From: Clostridia bacterium
GTDB taxonomy: Bacteria; Bacillota; Clostridia; Oscillospirales; Acutalibacteraceae
Assembly (NCBI GenBank): GCA_017516315.1
Contig: JAFXDE010000012.1
Span: forward strand, 1-33,747
Length of the DNA stretch: 33,747 nt
Reading direction: 5' to 3'
Shown: one piece after another, positions 21,659 through 28,336 of the stretch
Layout of the letters: every line of letters begins with the position of its first letter
How positions within the stretch are numbered: position 1 is the stretch's first letter
Program-made: the position numbers and the translations under genes
The notes under the pieces: model-generated
What the model saw: the letters and a program-made list of their open reading frames with translations, nothing else
Told to the model about the DNA's origin: nothing
Databases searched by the model: none

Positions 21659-24091
21659 TTATACGGCTTCCTCTAATGAAACCTTGCCGTCTTTCATATC
21701 ACACAGATATTTTTTGTTTTTTTTCACTGAACCGTCGAGTATCTTTTCCGAAAGAATATCCTCTATTTTTGTCTGAATGACTCTGCGAAGAGGTCTGGCG
21801 CCGTAAAGAGGATCAAAGCCCTTGTCGCTGACAAAATCCACGGTTCCGTCGGTAAAGTCAACATCTATTTCCAGGTCAGAAAGTCTGCCCTTCAGATTCT
21901 TGAGCATATTTTTGGCTATCTCTCTGATTTCGGTCTTGGTAAGCTGCTTAAAGATAATGATTTCGTCTATACGGTTTAAAAATTCGGGGCGGAAGGCCTT
22001 TTTAAGCTCACCCGTAACAGCCTGAGAAATTCGTTCATCGTCGGTGAGTGTGCTTTTCGTAAAGCCTATGGAGGAGCTTTCACCTGCGATAAGCTTCGCA
22101 CCGAGATTGGAGGTCATAATGATTACCGTATTGCGGAAGTCTACCTTTCTGCCCTGGGAGTCGGTGAGTATTCCGTCGTCAAGTATCTGTAAAAGCATAT
22201 TGAAAACATCGGGATGAGCCTTTTCTATTTCGTCGAAAAGAATGACGCTGTAGGGCTTTCGTCTTACTCTTTCTGTAAGCTCGCCGCCCTCCTCATAGCC
22301 TACATAGCCGGGAGGTGAGCCTACGAGACGGGAGGCATTATGCTTTTCCATAAACTCACTCATATCGAAACGGATAACGGCGTTCTCGTCTCCGAAAACC
22401 GCACTTCCCAGAGCCTTGCAAAGCTCTGTTTTGCCTACACCCGTAGGACCGAGAAAGATAAAGGAGCCCATAGGTCTTTTCGGATCCTTCAGTCCGCTTC
22501 TGCCCCGCCTTAGAGCCTTGGAGACGGCAGTAACTGCGGCGGCCTGCCCGATGATTCTTTCGTGTAGAATGTCCTCCATGTGAAGTAGACGCTCACTTTC
22601 CTGCCTGGTGAGCTCGTCGGCGGGAATTCCAGTCCAGCCTGCGATTATTTTGGCTACCTCTTTAGCTGTAACGAGACCTGTATCTGTTCTTTTTTCTTCC
22701 TTCCAACGGGTTCTTTCCGCTGTGATTTCACTCATAAGCTCCTTTTCCTTGTCTCTGAGACCTGCCGCGCGCTCAAAGTCCTGATTATTGATGGCGGCAG
22801 CCTTCTCCTCCTGAAGAGCTTTCAGCTTTTCCTCTGCCTGTTTTATTTCGGGAGGAGCGATATAGGCCTCGAGTCTTACCTTAGAGGCAGCCTCGTCGAT
22901 AAGGTCTATTGCCTTGTCGGGCAGAAAGCGGTCGCTGATGTACCGTACAGACATTTTTACGGCGGCAGAAATAGCCTCGTCGGTAATTTTTACCTTGTGG
23001 TGTGCCTCGTATTTATCGCGAAGGCCTTTGAGAATGGCTACGGTTTCGTCCTCTGTGGGTTCGCCGACCTTGACCGGCTGAAAGCGTCTTTCGAGGGCGG
23101 AATCCTTTTCGATATACTTCCTGTATTCCTCTAAGGTGGTGGCTCCGATTACCTGTAATTCACTTCGGGCAAGAGAAGGCTTAAGAATGTTCGCCGCATC
23201 CACGGCGCCTTCGGCGGAGCCTGTGCCGATAAGGTTATGCACCTCGTCGATGAAAAGAATTACTCTTTTACTTTTGGTGACCTCGTCTATACAGTGCTTG
23301 ATTCTTTCCTCGAAATCACCGCGGTATTTGGTTCCTGCAACCATTCCCGTAAGGTCAAGGCTGACGATTCTTTTGTCAGCTAAAAGCTCGGGTACCTCGC
23401 CGCCTGCTATTTTAAGGGCAAGACCCTCGGCTATGGCAGTTTTGCCTACACCGGGCTCGCCGATGAGGCAGGGATTATTTTTATTTCTGCGGCAGAGAAT
23501 CTGTATGACTCTTTCGATTTCCTTTTCTCTGCCTATAACCGGGTCGATGGCTCCCTTACGCGCCTTATCGGTGAGATCCTGGCCGTATTTATCGAGGTTA
23601 GGAGTGCTTTCCTTTTCTGCGCTTTTCTTATCGGAAAATCTTCCCTGAAAGCTGTTTGTTGTGTTTGAGCGCACCTGGCTTAAAAGAATATGAGGTGAAA
23701 GTCCCATCTGGGAAAGAATGAAGCAGGCGCTGTTATCGTTTTCCTTAAGCATGGCGCACAGAAGATGCTCCGTACCGATATAGCCTGAGTTTTCCTTGCC
23801 TGCCAAAGAAACAGAAAGCTCGATAACACCCTTGCATCGGGGCGAGAAATCCTCGGGTGAAAGCACGGTGGGAATACCCACACCGATATGCTTTTTAATA
23901 AGCTCCAGAACACGCTGATAGCTGACTCCCTTGGAAATGAGGGCAGAGGTGCCGGCTCCGTTATCCTCGCGGACTATTCCTGCTAAAAGATGCTCGGTGC
24001 CGATATATGTGTGACCGAAGTTTTCCGCTATTTCCACAGCGGAATTGAGAGCTCTGTTTGCTCTTTCGGTAAAGCCTGTGAATTTGTACAT
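21659..24091 (-). CDS. clpC: ClpC-type AAA+ unfoldase of the Clp protease
   Basis: 810 residues from ATG 24091, with AAAGGAGG just upstream; the longer reading frame to 24199 has no ribosome site. Domain order: Clp_N double repeat (about 1-145), AAA+ domain 1 with Walker A GEPGVGKT, a middle region with a UVR-like coiled coil (NNQDFERAAGLRDKEKEL) characteristic of ClpC, then AAA+ domain 2 with GPTGVGKT and the C-terminal D2-small domain. ClpC unfolds substrates, including those marked by McsB arginine phosphorylation, and feeds them to ClpP. It is the last gene of the ctsR operon; a 122-nt gap containing a palindromic repeat separates it from mcsB. Confidence 0.95.
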   Translation of the reverse strand: MYKFTGFTERANRALNSAVEIAENFGHTYIGTEHLLAGIVREDNGAGTSALISKGVSYQRVLELIKKHIGVGIPTVLSPEDFSPRCKGVIELSVSLAGKENSGYIGTEHLLCAMLKENDNSACFILSQMGLSPHILLSQVRSNTTNSFQGRFSDKKSAEKESTPNLDKYGQDLTDKARKGAIDPVIGREKEIERVIQILCRRNKNNPCLIGEPGVGKTAIAEGLALKIAGGEVPELLADKRIVSLDLTGMVAGTKYRGDFEERIKHCIDEVTKSKRVILFIDEVHNLIGTGSAEGAVDAANILKPSLARSELQVIGATTLEEYRKYIEKDSALERRFQPVKVGEPTEDETVAILKGLRDKYEAHHKVKITDEAISAAVKMSVRYISDRFLPDKAIDLIDEAASKVRLEAYIAPPEIKQAEEKLKALQEEKAAAINNQDFERAAGLRDKEKELMSEITAERTRWKEEKRTDTGLVTAKEVAKIIAGWTGIPADELTRQESERLLHMEDILHERIIGQAAAVTAVSKALRRGRSGLKDPKRPMGSFIFLGPTGVGKTELCKALGSAVFGDENAVIRFDMSEFMEKHNASRLVGSPPGYVGYEEGGELTERVRRKPYSVILFDEIEKAHPDVFNMLLQILDDGILTDSQGRKVDFRNTVIIMTSNLGAKLIAGESSSIGFTKSTLTDDERISQAVTGELKKAFRPEFLNRIDEIIIFKQLTKTEIREIAKNMLKNLKGRLSDLEIDVDFTDGTVDFVSDKGFDPLYGARPLRRVIQTKIEDILSEKILDGSVKKNKKYLCDMKDGKVSLEEAV

Positions 24092-24128
24092 TAGTAAAGT
24101 CCTCCTTTGATGTTTTGCGGTTTGTTTG

Positions 24129-24175
24129 CCTCTCCTGAAAGGAGAGGTGGCAGCCGATAGGCTGAGGGAGAGGTG
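24129..24175. repeat. intergenic palindromic repeat between mcsB and clpC
   Basis: CCTCTCC (24129-24135)/GGAGAGG (24141-24147) and CAGCC (24151-24155)/GGCTG (24160-24164), then a further GGGAGAGG. It looks like a dispersed Clostridial extragenic repeat and may act as an RNA stabiliser or attenuator within the operon. Confidence 0.5.
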
Positions 24176-24213
24176 AAAAAACGGAACGCTTTTTTCCACG
24201 TCCCGTTTAATAT

Positions 24214-25209
24214 TTAACCTAATGCTTCTCTTATTCTTTCAGCACGCTTTATGTCGCGCTGTGAACGGGTGAGAGGCACTTCGCTCTTTGTGTTCATGGT
24301 TGCCGGCTGAAGCTCTGCATTAAGAGCGCTGAGCTTTTCGACGGGAATGTCGAAAAGGCCCTCTGCCGCACCTAAACGAACATAAGAGATAAGGTTTGTA
24401 AGCTCCTTTGAGGTGAGCTTGTAGGCACTTTTAAGAATACCGTAGGCTCTGAAAATTTTGTCCATAAAATCCTCGTCCTTTATGAGTACGGCTCTCGCCT
24501 GCTTTTCCTGAGTGACTATCTGCAGGGCGATGGAGTTAAGATTCTGAAGGGCAGCTTTTTCGGAAATGCCTAAGGTTACCTGGTTGCTGAGCTGATAAAT
24601 ATCGCCTAAAATTTCGCCGTCCTCACCGTAGGAGCCGCGAAGGGTAAGACCTAATTTGGCTACGGTAGCGGTCAGATTTCTAACGGCGCCCTTACGCGAA
24701 AGGGCAGGCAGATGAAGCAGCACCGAGGCCCTCATTCCCGTGCCTAAATCTGTGGGACACTGTGTAAGATAGCCTATACGCTCGTCAAAGGCATAGGTAA
24801 GTCTGTTTTCGATAAGGGAGTCTATTCTGTCGGCTTTTCTGTAAGCCTCCTCGAGAGAAAGACCGGACTCGATAATCTGTATACGGATGTGATCCTCCTC
24901 GCAGAGCATCAGGCTTACATCCTCGTTCTTTGAAAGGAGAAGAGATCTGCCTGTGCCGTTAGAGGCAAATTCTGCGCTGATTAGATGCTTTTCAGCTAAG
25001 GATACAGCCTCTACGGGCGAAAGAGTCTCCATATCGATGCAGTCGAGGTTTTCACCGTCGAGTGCATCCTTTATAAGAGAGCAGACAGTCTTTTTTTCGT
25101 CTCTGTCAAGACGGGCGGGAAAGGGGTACTTTCTGAGATTTCTCGCAAGTCTTACGCGGGTGGATAAAACCACATCGGATACTGAATTACAGTTGCTTTC
25201 GTTATTCAT
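24214..25209 (-). CDS. mcsB: protein arginine kinase McsB
   Basis: 331 residues. Phosphagen-kinase-like catalytic domain: STRVRLARNLR near the N-terminus, CPTDLGTGMRASVLLHLPAL for the catalytic cysteine loop. The C-terminal pArg-binding segment RSQRDIKRAERIREALG carries the RDxxR pattern. McsB phosphorylates arginines on CtsR and damaged proteins, marking them for ClpC-ClpP. All key residues I can check are present. The start lies 1 nt after the mcsA stop, indicating tight coupling. Confidence 0.94.
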   Translation of the reverse strand: MNNESNCNSVSDVVLSTRVRLARNLRKYPFPARLDRDEKKTVCSLIKDALDGENLDCIDMETLSPVEAVSLAEKHLISAEFASNGTGRSLLLSKNEDVSLMLCEEDHIRIQIIESGLSLEEAYRKADRIDSLIENRLTYAFDERIGYLTQCPTDLGTGMRASVLLHLPALSRKGAVRNLTATVAKLGLTLRGSYGEDGEILGDIYQLSNQVTLGISEKAALQNLNSIALQIVTQEKQARAVLIKDEDFMDKIFRAYGILKSAYKLTSKELTNLISYVRLGAAEGLFDIPVEKLSALNAELQPATMNTKSEVPLTRSQRDIKRAERIREALG

Positions 25210-25210
25210 T

Positions 25211-25723
25211 TCAGTTTTCTCCCTTCATTTTCTTTATTTCATCTCTGATTATTGCTGCTCTTTCGAAGTTTTGTTCTGCTACTGCCTTTTGCATTTCAGC
25301 TTCAAGGTCAGCGATTTTTTCTTCCGGAGTCTTTTCTTTTACGGTGACCTCTTCCTTGCGGATTACAGGTATCTTTCCCGAATGCTTTGCCTTGCCGTGG
25401 ATTCTCTGGATAGAGGGGAGAAGCTTGGTATAGAATTTATCGTAGCAGTCGGCACAGCCTACGATACCTGTTTTGATAATATCATCGAAGCAGCAGCCGC
25501 ATTTTTCACAGCGATCCAGTCTGCTTTCACCGAGGGAAAGGGCGGTATCTCCGAAGAAAGAGGAGAAAATACCGGGAAGATTAAAGGAAAAATCGTCGAA
25601 AAGATCTCTGTAGCCTGAGTTCTGCGCGCAGGAGGAGCAGAGATGGCTTTCGGTGGCTTCACCGTTTATTACGCGCTTGATATGGGTGGTTGCTTCGCTT
25701 TTTTTACAGTTCTGACATAACAT
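25211..25723 (-). CDS. mcsA: McsA, zinc-binding activator of McsB
   Basis: 170 residues from ATG 25723, chosen for AAGGAGGT just upstream. Four CxxC motifs (CQNC, CSSC, CEKC, CADC) form two zinc-binding modules, and a C-terminal UVR motif (AEQNFERAAIIRDEIKKMKG) follows a coiled-coil. McsA stimulates McsB kinase activity and links it to ClpC. It is the second gene of the operon, 69 nt after ctsR. Confidence 0.93.
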   Translation of the reverse strand: MLCQNCKKSEATTHIKRVINGEATESHLCSSCAQNSGYRDLFDDFSFNLPGIFSSFFGDTALSLGESRLDRCEKCGCCFDDIIKTGIVGCADCYDKFYTKLLPSIQRIHGKAKHSGKIPVIRKEEVTVKEKTPEEKIADLEAEMQKAVAEQNFERAAIIRDEIKKMKGEN

Positions 25724-25792
25724 AGTAATTACCTCCTTGTAATAATCCGGAATATGCAATCCGGTATAAATTCAGCGTTTTATATCTGCTGT

Positions 25793-26245
25793 TCAGTCTT
25801 TGCTTACAGTCAGCAGCAGCTGTTTGAATATATCTGCTCTTACCGTATCTCTGAAGGGTGCAGGTAAAGAGCGATAAGGTGCATCTGATGTAGCGGTAAG
25901 GATGAGCTTTGCCTGATCCTTCGTAATAAGCTCTCTGTAAAGAAGATTCATAATGTGAGCACGGGCTGTATCCGTATCGAGCTTATCTCCTACAGAGGAA
26001 ATGATGCGGGGGAGAAGAGTGTCATCGTCATAGACGATACGGGTTATTTTTATGAAGCCGCCGCCGCCGCGTCTGCTTTCGACCATATAGCCTCTTTCGG
26101 GAGTGAAGCGTGATGAAAGCACATAATTTATCTGGCTTGGTACACATCCCAAATCCTGTGCGAGGATGTTGCGCTGTATTTCTATTTCGTTTTTTTCCTC
26201 GAGCATATCGCTTATCATTCGGGCAATAGCATTGGAAAGATTCAT
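25793..26245 (-). CDS. ctsR: CtsR, heat-shock repressor
   Basis: 150 residues. Winged HTH with VPSQINYVLSSRF and the wing VESRRGGGGFIKI, whose glycine-rich tip is the thermosensor in known CtsR proteins. The C-terminal domain contacts McsB. It represses its own operon: two CtsR boxes lie around the promoter (26264-26280 and 26320-26336). First gene of ctsR-mcsA-mcsB-clpC. Confidence 0.94.
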   Translation of the reverse strand: MNLSNAIARMISDMLEEKNEIEIQRNILAQDLGCVPSQINYVLSSRFTPERGYMVESRRGGGGFIKITRIVYDDDTLLPRIISSVGDKLDTDTARAHIMNLLYRELITKDQAKLILTATSDAPYRSLPAPFRDTVRADIFKQLLLTVSKD

Positions 26246-26263
26246 TTGATCACTTCCTTTGAC

Positions 26264-26336
26264 TTTGACTTTCTTTGACCTTACGCTTTTATTATAGCCC
26301 GAAATAAAGTTTTTTCAAAGGTCAAAAAAGGTCAAA
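26264..26336 (-). promoter_or_regulatory. ctsR operon promoter with two CtsR boxes
   Basis: On the minus strand: TTGAAA (26313-26318), a 16-nt spacer, TATAAT (26291-26296). Box 1, GGTCAAA-AAA-GGTCAAA (26320-26336, plus-strand reading), abuts the -35. Box 2 on the minus strand is GGTCAAA-GAA-AGTCAAA (26264-26280), just downstream of the start point. Both match the known CtsR heptad repeat. Confidence 0.9.
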
Positions 26337-26365
26337 AACATAACCCTTGACCTTGATTTTTAAAT

Positions 26366-26554
26366 TTAGCTTTGATTTTCGATTGTTTTCGTGAAATTTT
26401 GAGAATTTTTATTTTCAGCTGCAGGGGTTAATCCTGATCTTTCATATATATTATGCTCGGATGTTTTTGACCTTGACTCAGAGAAAGCTTTTTCGTAAAT
26501 ATCCTCGTCACGCAATAAAATTTTTCCGCGTGAGAAAGAGAAAATGTCATTCAT
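26366..26554 (-). CDS. small hypothetical protein upstream of ctsR
   Basis: 62 residues, hydrophilic, no recognised motif, with GGGTGAT 5 nt before the ATG. It ends about 30 nt before CtsR box 1. A single GGTCAAA half-site lies upstream (about 26577-26583 on the minus strand) and another inside it (about 26468). It may be a real small gene or chance. Confidence 0.35.
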   Translation of the reverse strand: MNDIFSFSRGKILLRDEDIYEKAFSESRSKTSEHNIYERSGLTPAAENKNSQNFTKTIENQS

Positions 26555-26689
26555 ATATTGATCACCCTAATTATTTTTGACCTTTAAAAATTTCTTATTC
26601 AAAAACAGTAACACACTTCTCTCTTATTCATATACTGATGATGTAGGGCGACGGAAAACGCCCTTAAAGAAGAGAGGGGGTAAAGGTAA

Positions 26690-26875
26690 ATGGGCTGTAA
26701 TAACGGTTTATTCGGCGGCAACTGCTGCACCTGGATTATCATTCTTATTCTCTTATTCGTATGCTGCGGTGACGGCGGAAGCGTATTCGGCGGTAACGGC
26801 GGTTGCGGTTGCAACAGCTGCAACAACTGCGGTGGCTGCAATAACGGCTGCGGTTGTCACGACAACTGCTGCTGA
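26690..26875 (+). CDS. Cys/Gly/Asn-rich small membrane protein (often named 'chorion class high-cysteine HCB protein 13')
   Basis: A 61-residue protein: GCNNGLFGGNCC, one hydrophobic helix (TWIIILILLFVCC, about 14-26), then a tail made almost only of Gly, Cys and Asn (NGGCGCNSCNNCGGCNNGCG). There are 15 cysteines in all. The ribosome site is AGAGGGGGT. Such proteins are common in Ruminococcaceae and Lachnospiraceae; the insect-chorion name reflects composition only. Role unknown; a surface or spore-coat cross-linked structure, or metal binding, is conceivable. The reverse-strand Pro/Gln-rich frame is a shadow. Confidence 0.7.
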   Translation: MGCNNGLFGGNCCTWIIILILLFVCCGDGGSVFGGNGGCGCNSCNNCGGCNNGCGCHDNCC

Positions 26876-26884
26876 GTGCAGTAA

Positions 26885-26923
26885 AAAAGAAAAGAGGCTG
26901 AACACTCAGTCTCTTTTCTTTTT
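26885..26923. terminator. bidirectional terminator
   Basis: AAAAGAAAAGAG pairs with CTCTTTTCTTTT around an inner CTG/CAG stem, with T runs on both strands. It sits between the Cys-rich gene and the convergent YkvA gene. Confidence 0.8.
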
Positions 26924-26924
26924 A

Positions 26925-27449
26925 TCATTTTTCTGAAATTAAATCGGGGCTTTCGTTTTCCTTTTTCCATTTTTCGTATTTTTTAAGATCGGCTCTTGCC
27001 GCATCCTGAACGAAGCCGAAGATAATCATATCGTCAAGATGTCCCACAAGAGGGAGAAAATCAGGGATGATATCGATAGGACTTACGAAATACAGTACGG
27101 CAGCCAGGAGGGTAATAACCGTAGCCGTAGGTATCTGTGTATAGCGTTTGCAGATGTAGTCATTCAGCATACTGCAGACAAGAGAAGCCTCTTTGAAATG
27201 CTTTCCGATTATACGCAGCTCGGAAAGACTTTCACAAAGGGCGGTAGCCTTCTCCAAAACAGCACTGACCTTTTCGGGGTGTTCCATAAGCTGCTTCGCT
27301 TTTTCAGAAAATTTATCTATCTGCTCTTTGATCTTTTCTTTGGACAGTATTTTTATTATTTTTCTGTCACCGGCAAAGGCCTCGGCAGATTTTATGCTCT
27401 CCCCGAAAAAGTCAAAGTCAGCAGAGCTTTCTCTGATGAAATCTTCCAT
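26925..27449 (-). CDS. YkvA-family (DUF1232) membrane protein
   Basis: 174 residues. The C-terminal DUF1232 core has a hydrophobic helix and the signature VSPIDIIPDFLPLVGHLDD. The N-terminal 90 residues are helical and charged. Start after AAAGGAG. The family function is unknown. It follows the DtxR-type regulator by 14 nt on the same strand, so the two form an operon and it may be part of a metal-responsive unit (inference). Confidence 0.8.
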   Translation of the reverse strand: MEDFIRESSADFDFFGESIKSAEAFAGDRKIIKILSKEKIKEQIDKFSEKAKQLMEHPEKVSAVLEKATALCESLSELRIIGKHFKEASLVCSMLNDYICKRYTQIPTATVITLLAAVLYFVSPIDIIPDFLPLVGHLDDMIIFGFVQDAARADLKKYEKWKKENESPDLISEK

Positions 27450-27463
27450 TTCCGTTTTCTCCT

Positions 27464-27826
27464 TTATTTGCTGAAATGATTTTTAATAGCCTTAAAGGTT
27501 TCTTCGGAGATAATATGCTCGATTTTGCAGGCATCCTCGGAGGCTGTTTCTGCGTCTACGCCGAGGGAAATAAAGGCGCCCGTAAGAACGGTATGTCTTT
27601 CGAAAAGATTTTCGGCGATTTTTTTACCCGGCTCCAAAAGAACTATTCTGCCGTCACCCATAACATCGATATAGCCGTTTTCGCGTAAATTTTTCATAGC
27701 GACACTGACGCTTGGCTTTGAAAAGCCTAACTCATTGGCTATATCTATGCTTCGGCAGGAGCCGTTACGGTAGGTGAGCATTAAAATGGTTTCAAGATAA
27801 TTTTCTGCTGATTGATGTATTTTCAT
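27464..27826 (-). CDS. DtxR/MntR-family metal-dependent repressor
   Basis: 120 residues: winged HTH (about 5-65, DIANELGFSKPSVSVAMKNL) and dimerisation helices with GVDAETASEDACKIEHIIS. No SH3-like domain, as in MntR. Likely metal ligands by alignment from memory: E12, H78, C100, E103, H104. A Cys at 100 is as in DtxR (Fe) rather than the Glu99 of MntR (Mn), while N9 replaces Asp8. It is co-transcribed with the YkvA gene. No metal transporter is in the window. Confidence 0.82.
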   Translation of the reverse strand: MKIHQSAENYLETILMLTYRNGSCRSIDIANELGFSKPSVSVAMKNLRENGYIDVMGDGRIVLLEPGKKIAENLFERHTVLTGAFISLGVDAETASEDACKIEHIISEETFKAIKNHFSK

Positions 27827-27913
27827 AGTTAATTCCTCATATTTTCACTTCATAAAGAGATTATACACGAAAACAGACCTTTTTTCAAGGGTATTAAAAA
27901 ATTAGTCAAAACT

Positions 27914-27944
27914 GTTGACAAATAAGGGCTTTTGGGGTAAACTT
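27914..27944 (+). promoter_or_regulatory. consensus-like promoter in front of the tRNA-Pro locus
   Basis: TTGACA, a 17-nt spacer and TAAACT, about 12 nt upstream of the orphan tRNA-Pro 5' half. This is the expected position for a tRNA promoter. Confidence 0.7.
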
Positions 27945-27955
27945 AATTGACTAAT

Positions 27956-27991
27956 CGAGGCGTAGCGCAGCTTGGTTTGCTCTGCTTTGGG
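27956..27991 (+). pseudogene. 5' half of a tRNA-Pro(TGG), broken at the anticodon loop
   Basis: A 24-nt identity (27953-27976) with the intact tRNA-Pro (28145-28168) covers acceptor and D-arm start. After a short change in the D arm, TCTGCTTTGGG (anticodon 5' strand and loop) is again identical. The sequence then departs (CATTGACC) and no anticodon 3' strand or T arm follows. The break point is the same as in the tRNA-Arg 5' half. No matching 3' half was found in the window; it may lie beyond the right edge. Confidence 0.7.
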
Positions 27992-28043
27992 CATTGACCC
28001 CGACCGCCGCCGGTGGCGGATTAAGGAAGGGTGAAATGGCGCA

Positions 28044-28095
28044 GCGGTCAAAGTTTTGGTGCCTATCCAAGGCACGGCAAAACTTTGGGAACCGC
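28044..28095 (+). ncRNA. covarying stem-loop motif, copy B
   Basis: Outer GCGGT (28044-28048)/ACCGC (28091-28095), middle AAAGTTTTG (28050-28058)/CAAAACTTT (28078-28086), inner GTGCC/GGCAC with loop TATCCAA. Compare copy A at 59-108: same outer stem, flanks (GCGYAGCGGTCAAAG ... CTTTGGG, ACCGCAAG) and loop TCCAA, but different compensating stem pairs. It lies between the tRNA-Pro 5' half and the intact tRNA-Pro. Confidence 0.55.
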
Positions 28096-28147
28096 AAGAG
28101 GGCGAGAAAAGCAGCCGAAATCATAAAAACAGAATAAACTTTAAAAT

Positions 28148-28224
28148 CGAGGCGTAGCGCAGCTTGGTAGCGCATCTGCTTTGGGAGCAGAGGGCCGCAG
28201 GTTCGAATCCTGTCGCCTCGACCA
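28148..28224 (+). tRNA. tRNA-Pro (anticodon TGG), intact
   Basis: 77 nt with encoded CCA: acceptor CGAGGCG/CGCCTCG, D arm GCGC...GCGC, anticodon stem TCTGC/GCAGA with loop TTTGGGA, T stem GCAGG/CCTGT with TTCGAAT, discriminator A. All stems pair. It marks the left boundary of an AT-rich accessory segment. Confidence 0.95.
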
Positions 28225-28230
28225 CATAGA

Positions 28231-28281
28231 ACAAATCCGAACCCTTACCTTATAGGTGAAGCGTTCGGATTTGTTGTTTTT
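28231..28281 (+). terminator. intrinsic terminator of tRNA-Pro
   Basis: ACAAATCCGAAC (28231-28242)/GTTCGGATTTGT (28263-28274): 12 bp, then TGTTTTTG. Confidence 0.85.
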
Positions 28282-28336
28282 GTGTCATAATAACACTGAA
28301 ATTAAGGCTGTTACATTAACCAATATTGTTAATTGT

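Noticed and set aside
24092-24199. N-terminal extension of ClpC
   Set aside because: It translates a palindromic intergenic repeat, and the conserved ClpC start MYKFTGFTERA has an AAAGGAGG site.
26599-26841. Pro/Gln/Leu-rich ORF on the minus strand
   Set aside because: Antisense shadow of the Gly/Cys/Asn-rich gene, with no ribosome site.
27951-28175. ORF on the minus strand across the tRNA-Pro duplication
   Set aside because: It is a translation of tRNA sequence; its repeated residues only reflect the 24-nt tRNA repeat.
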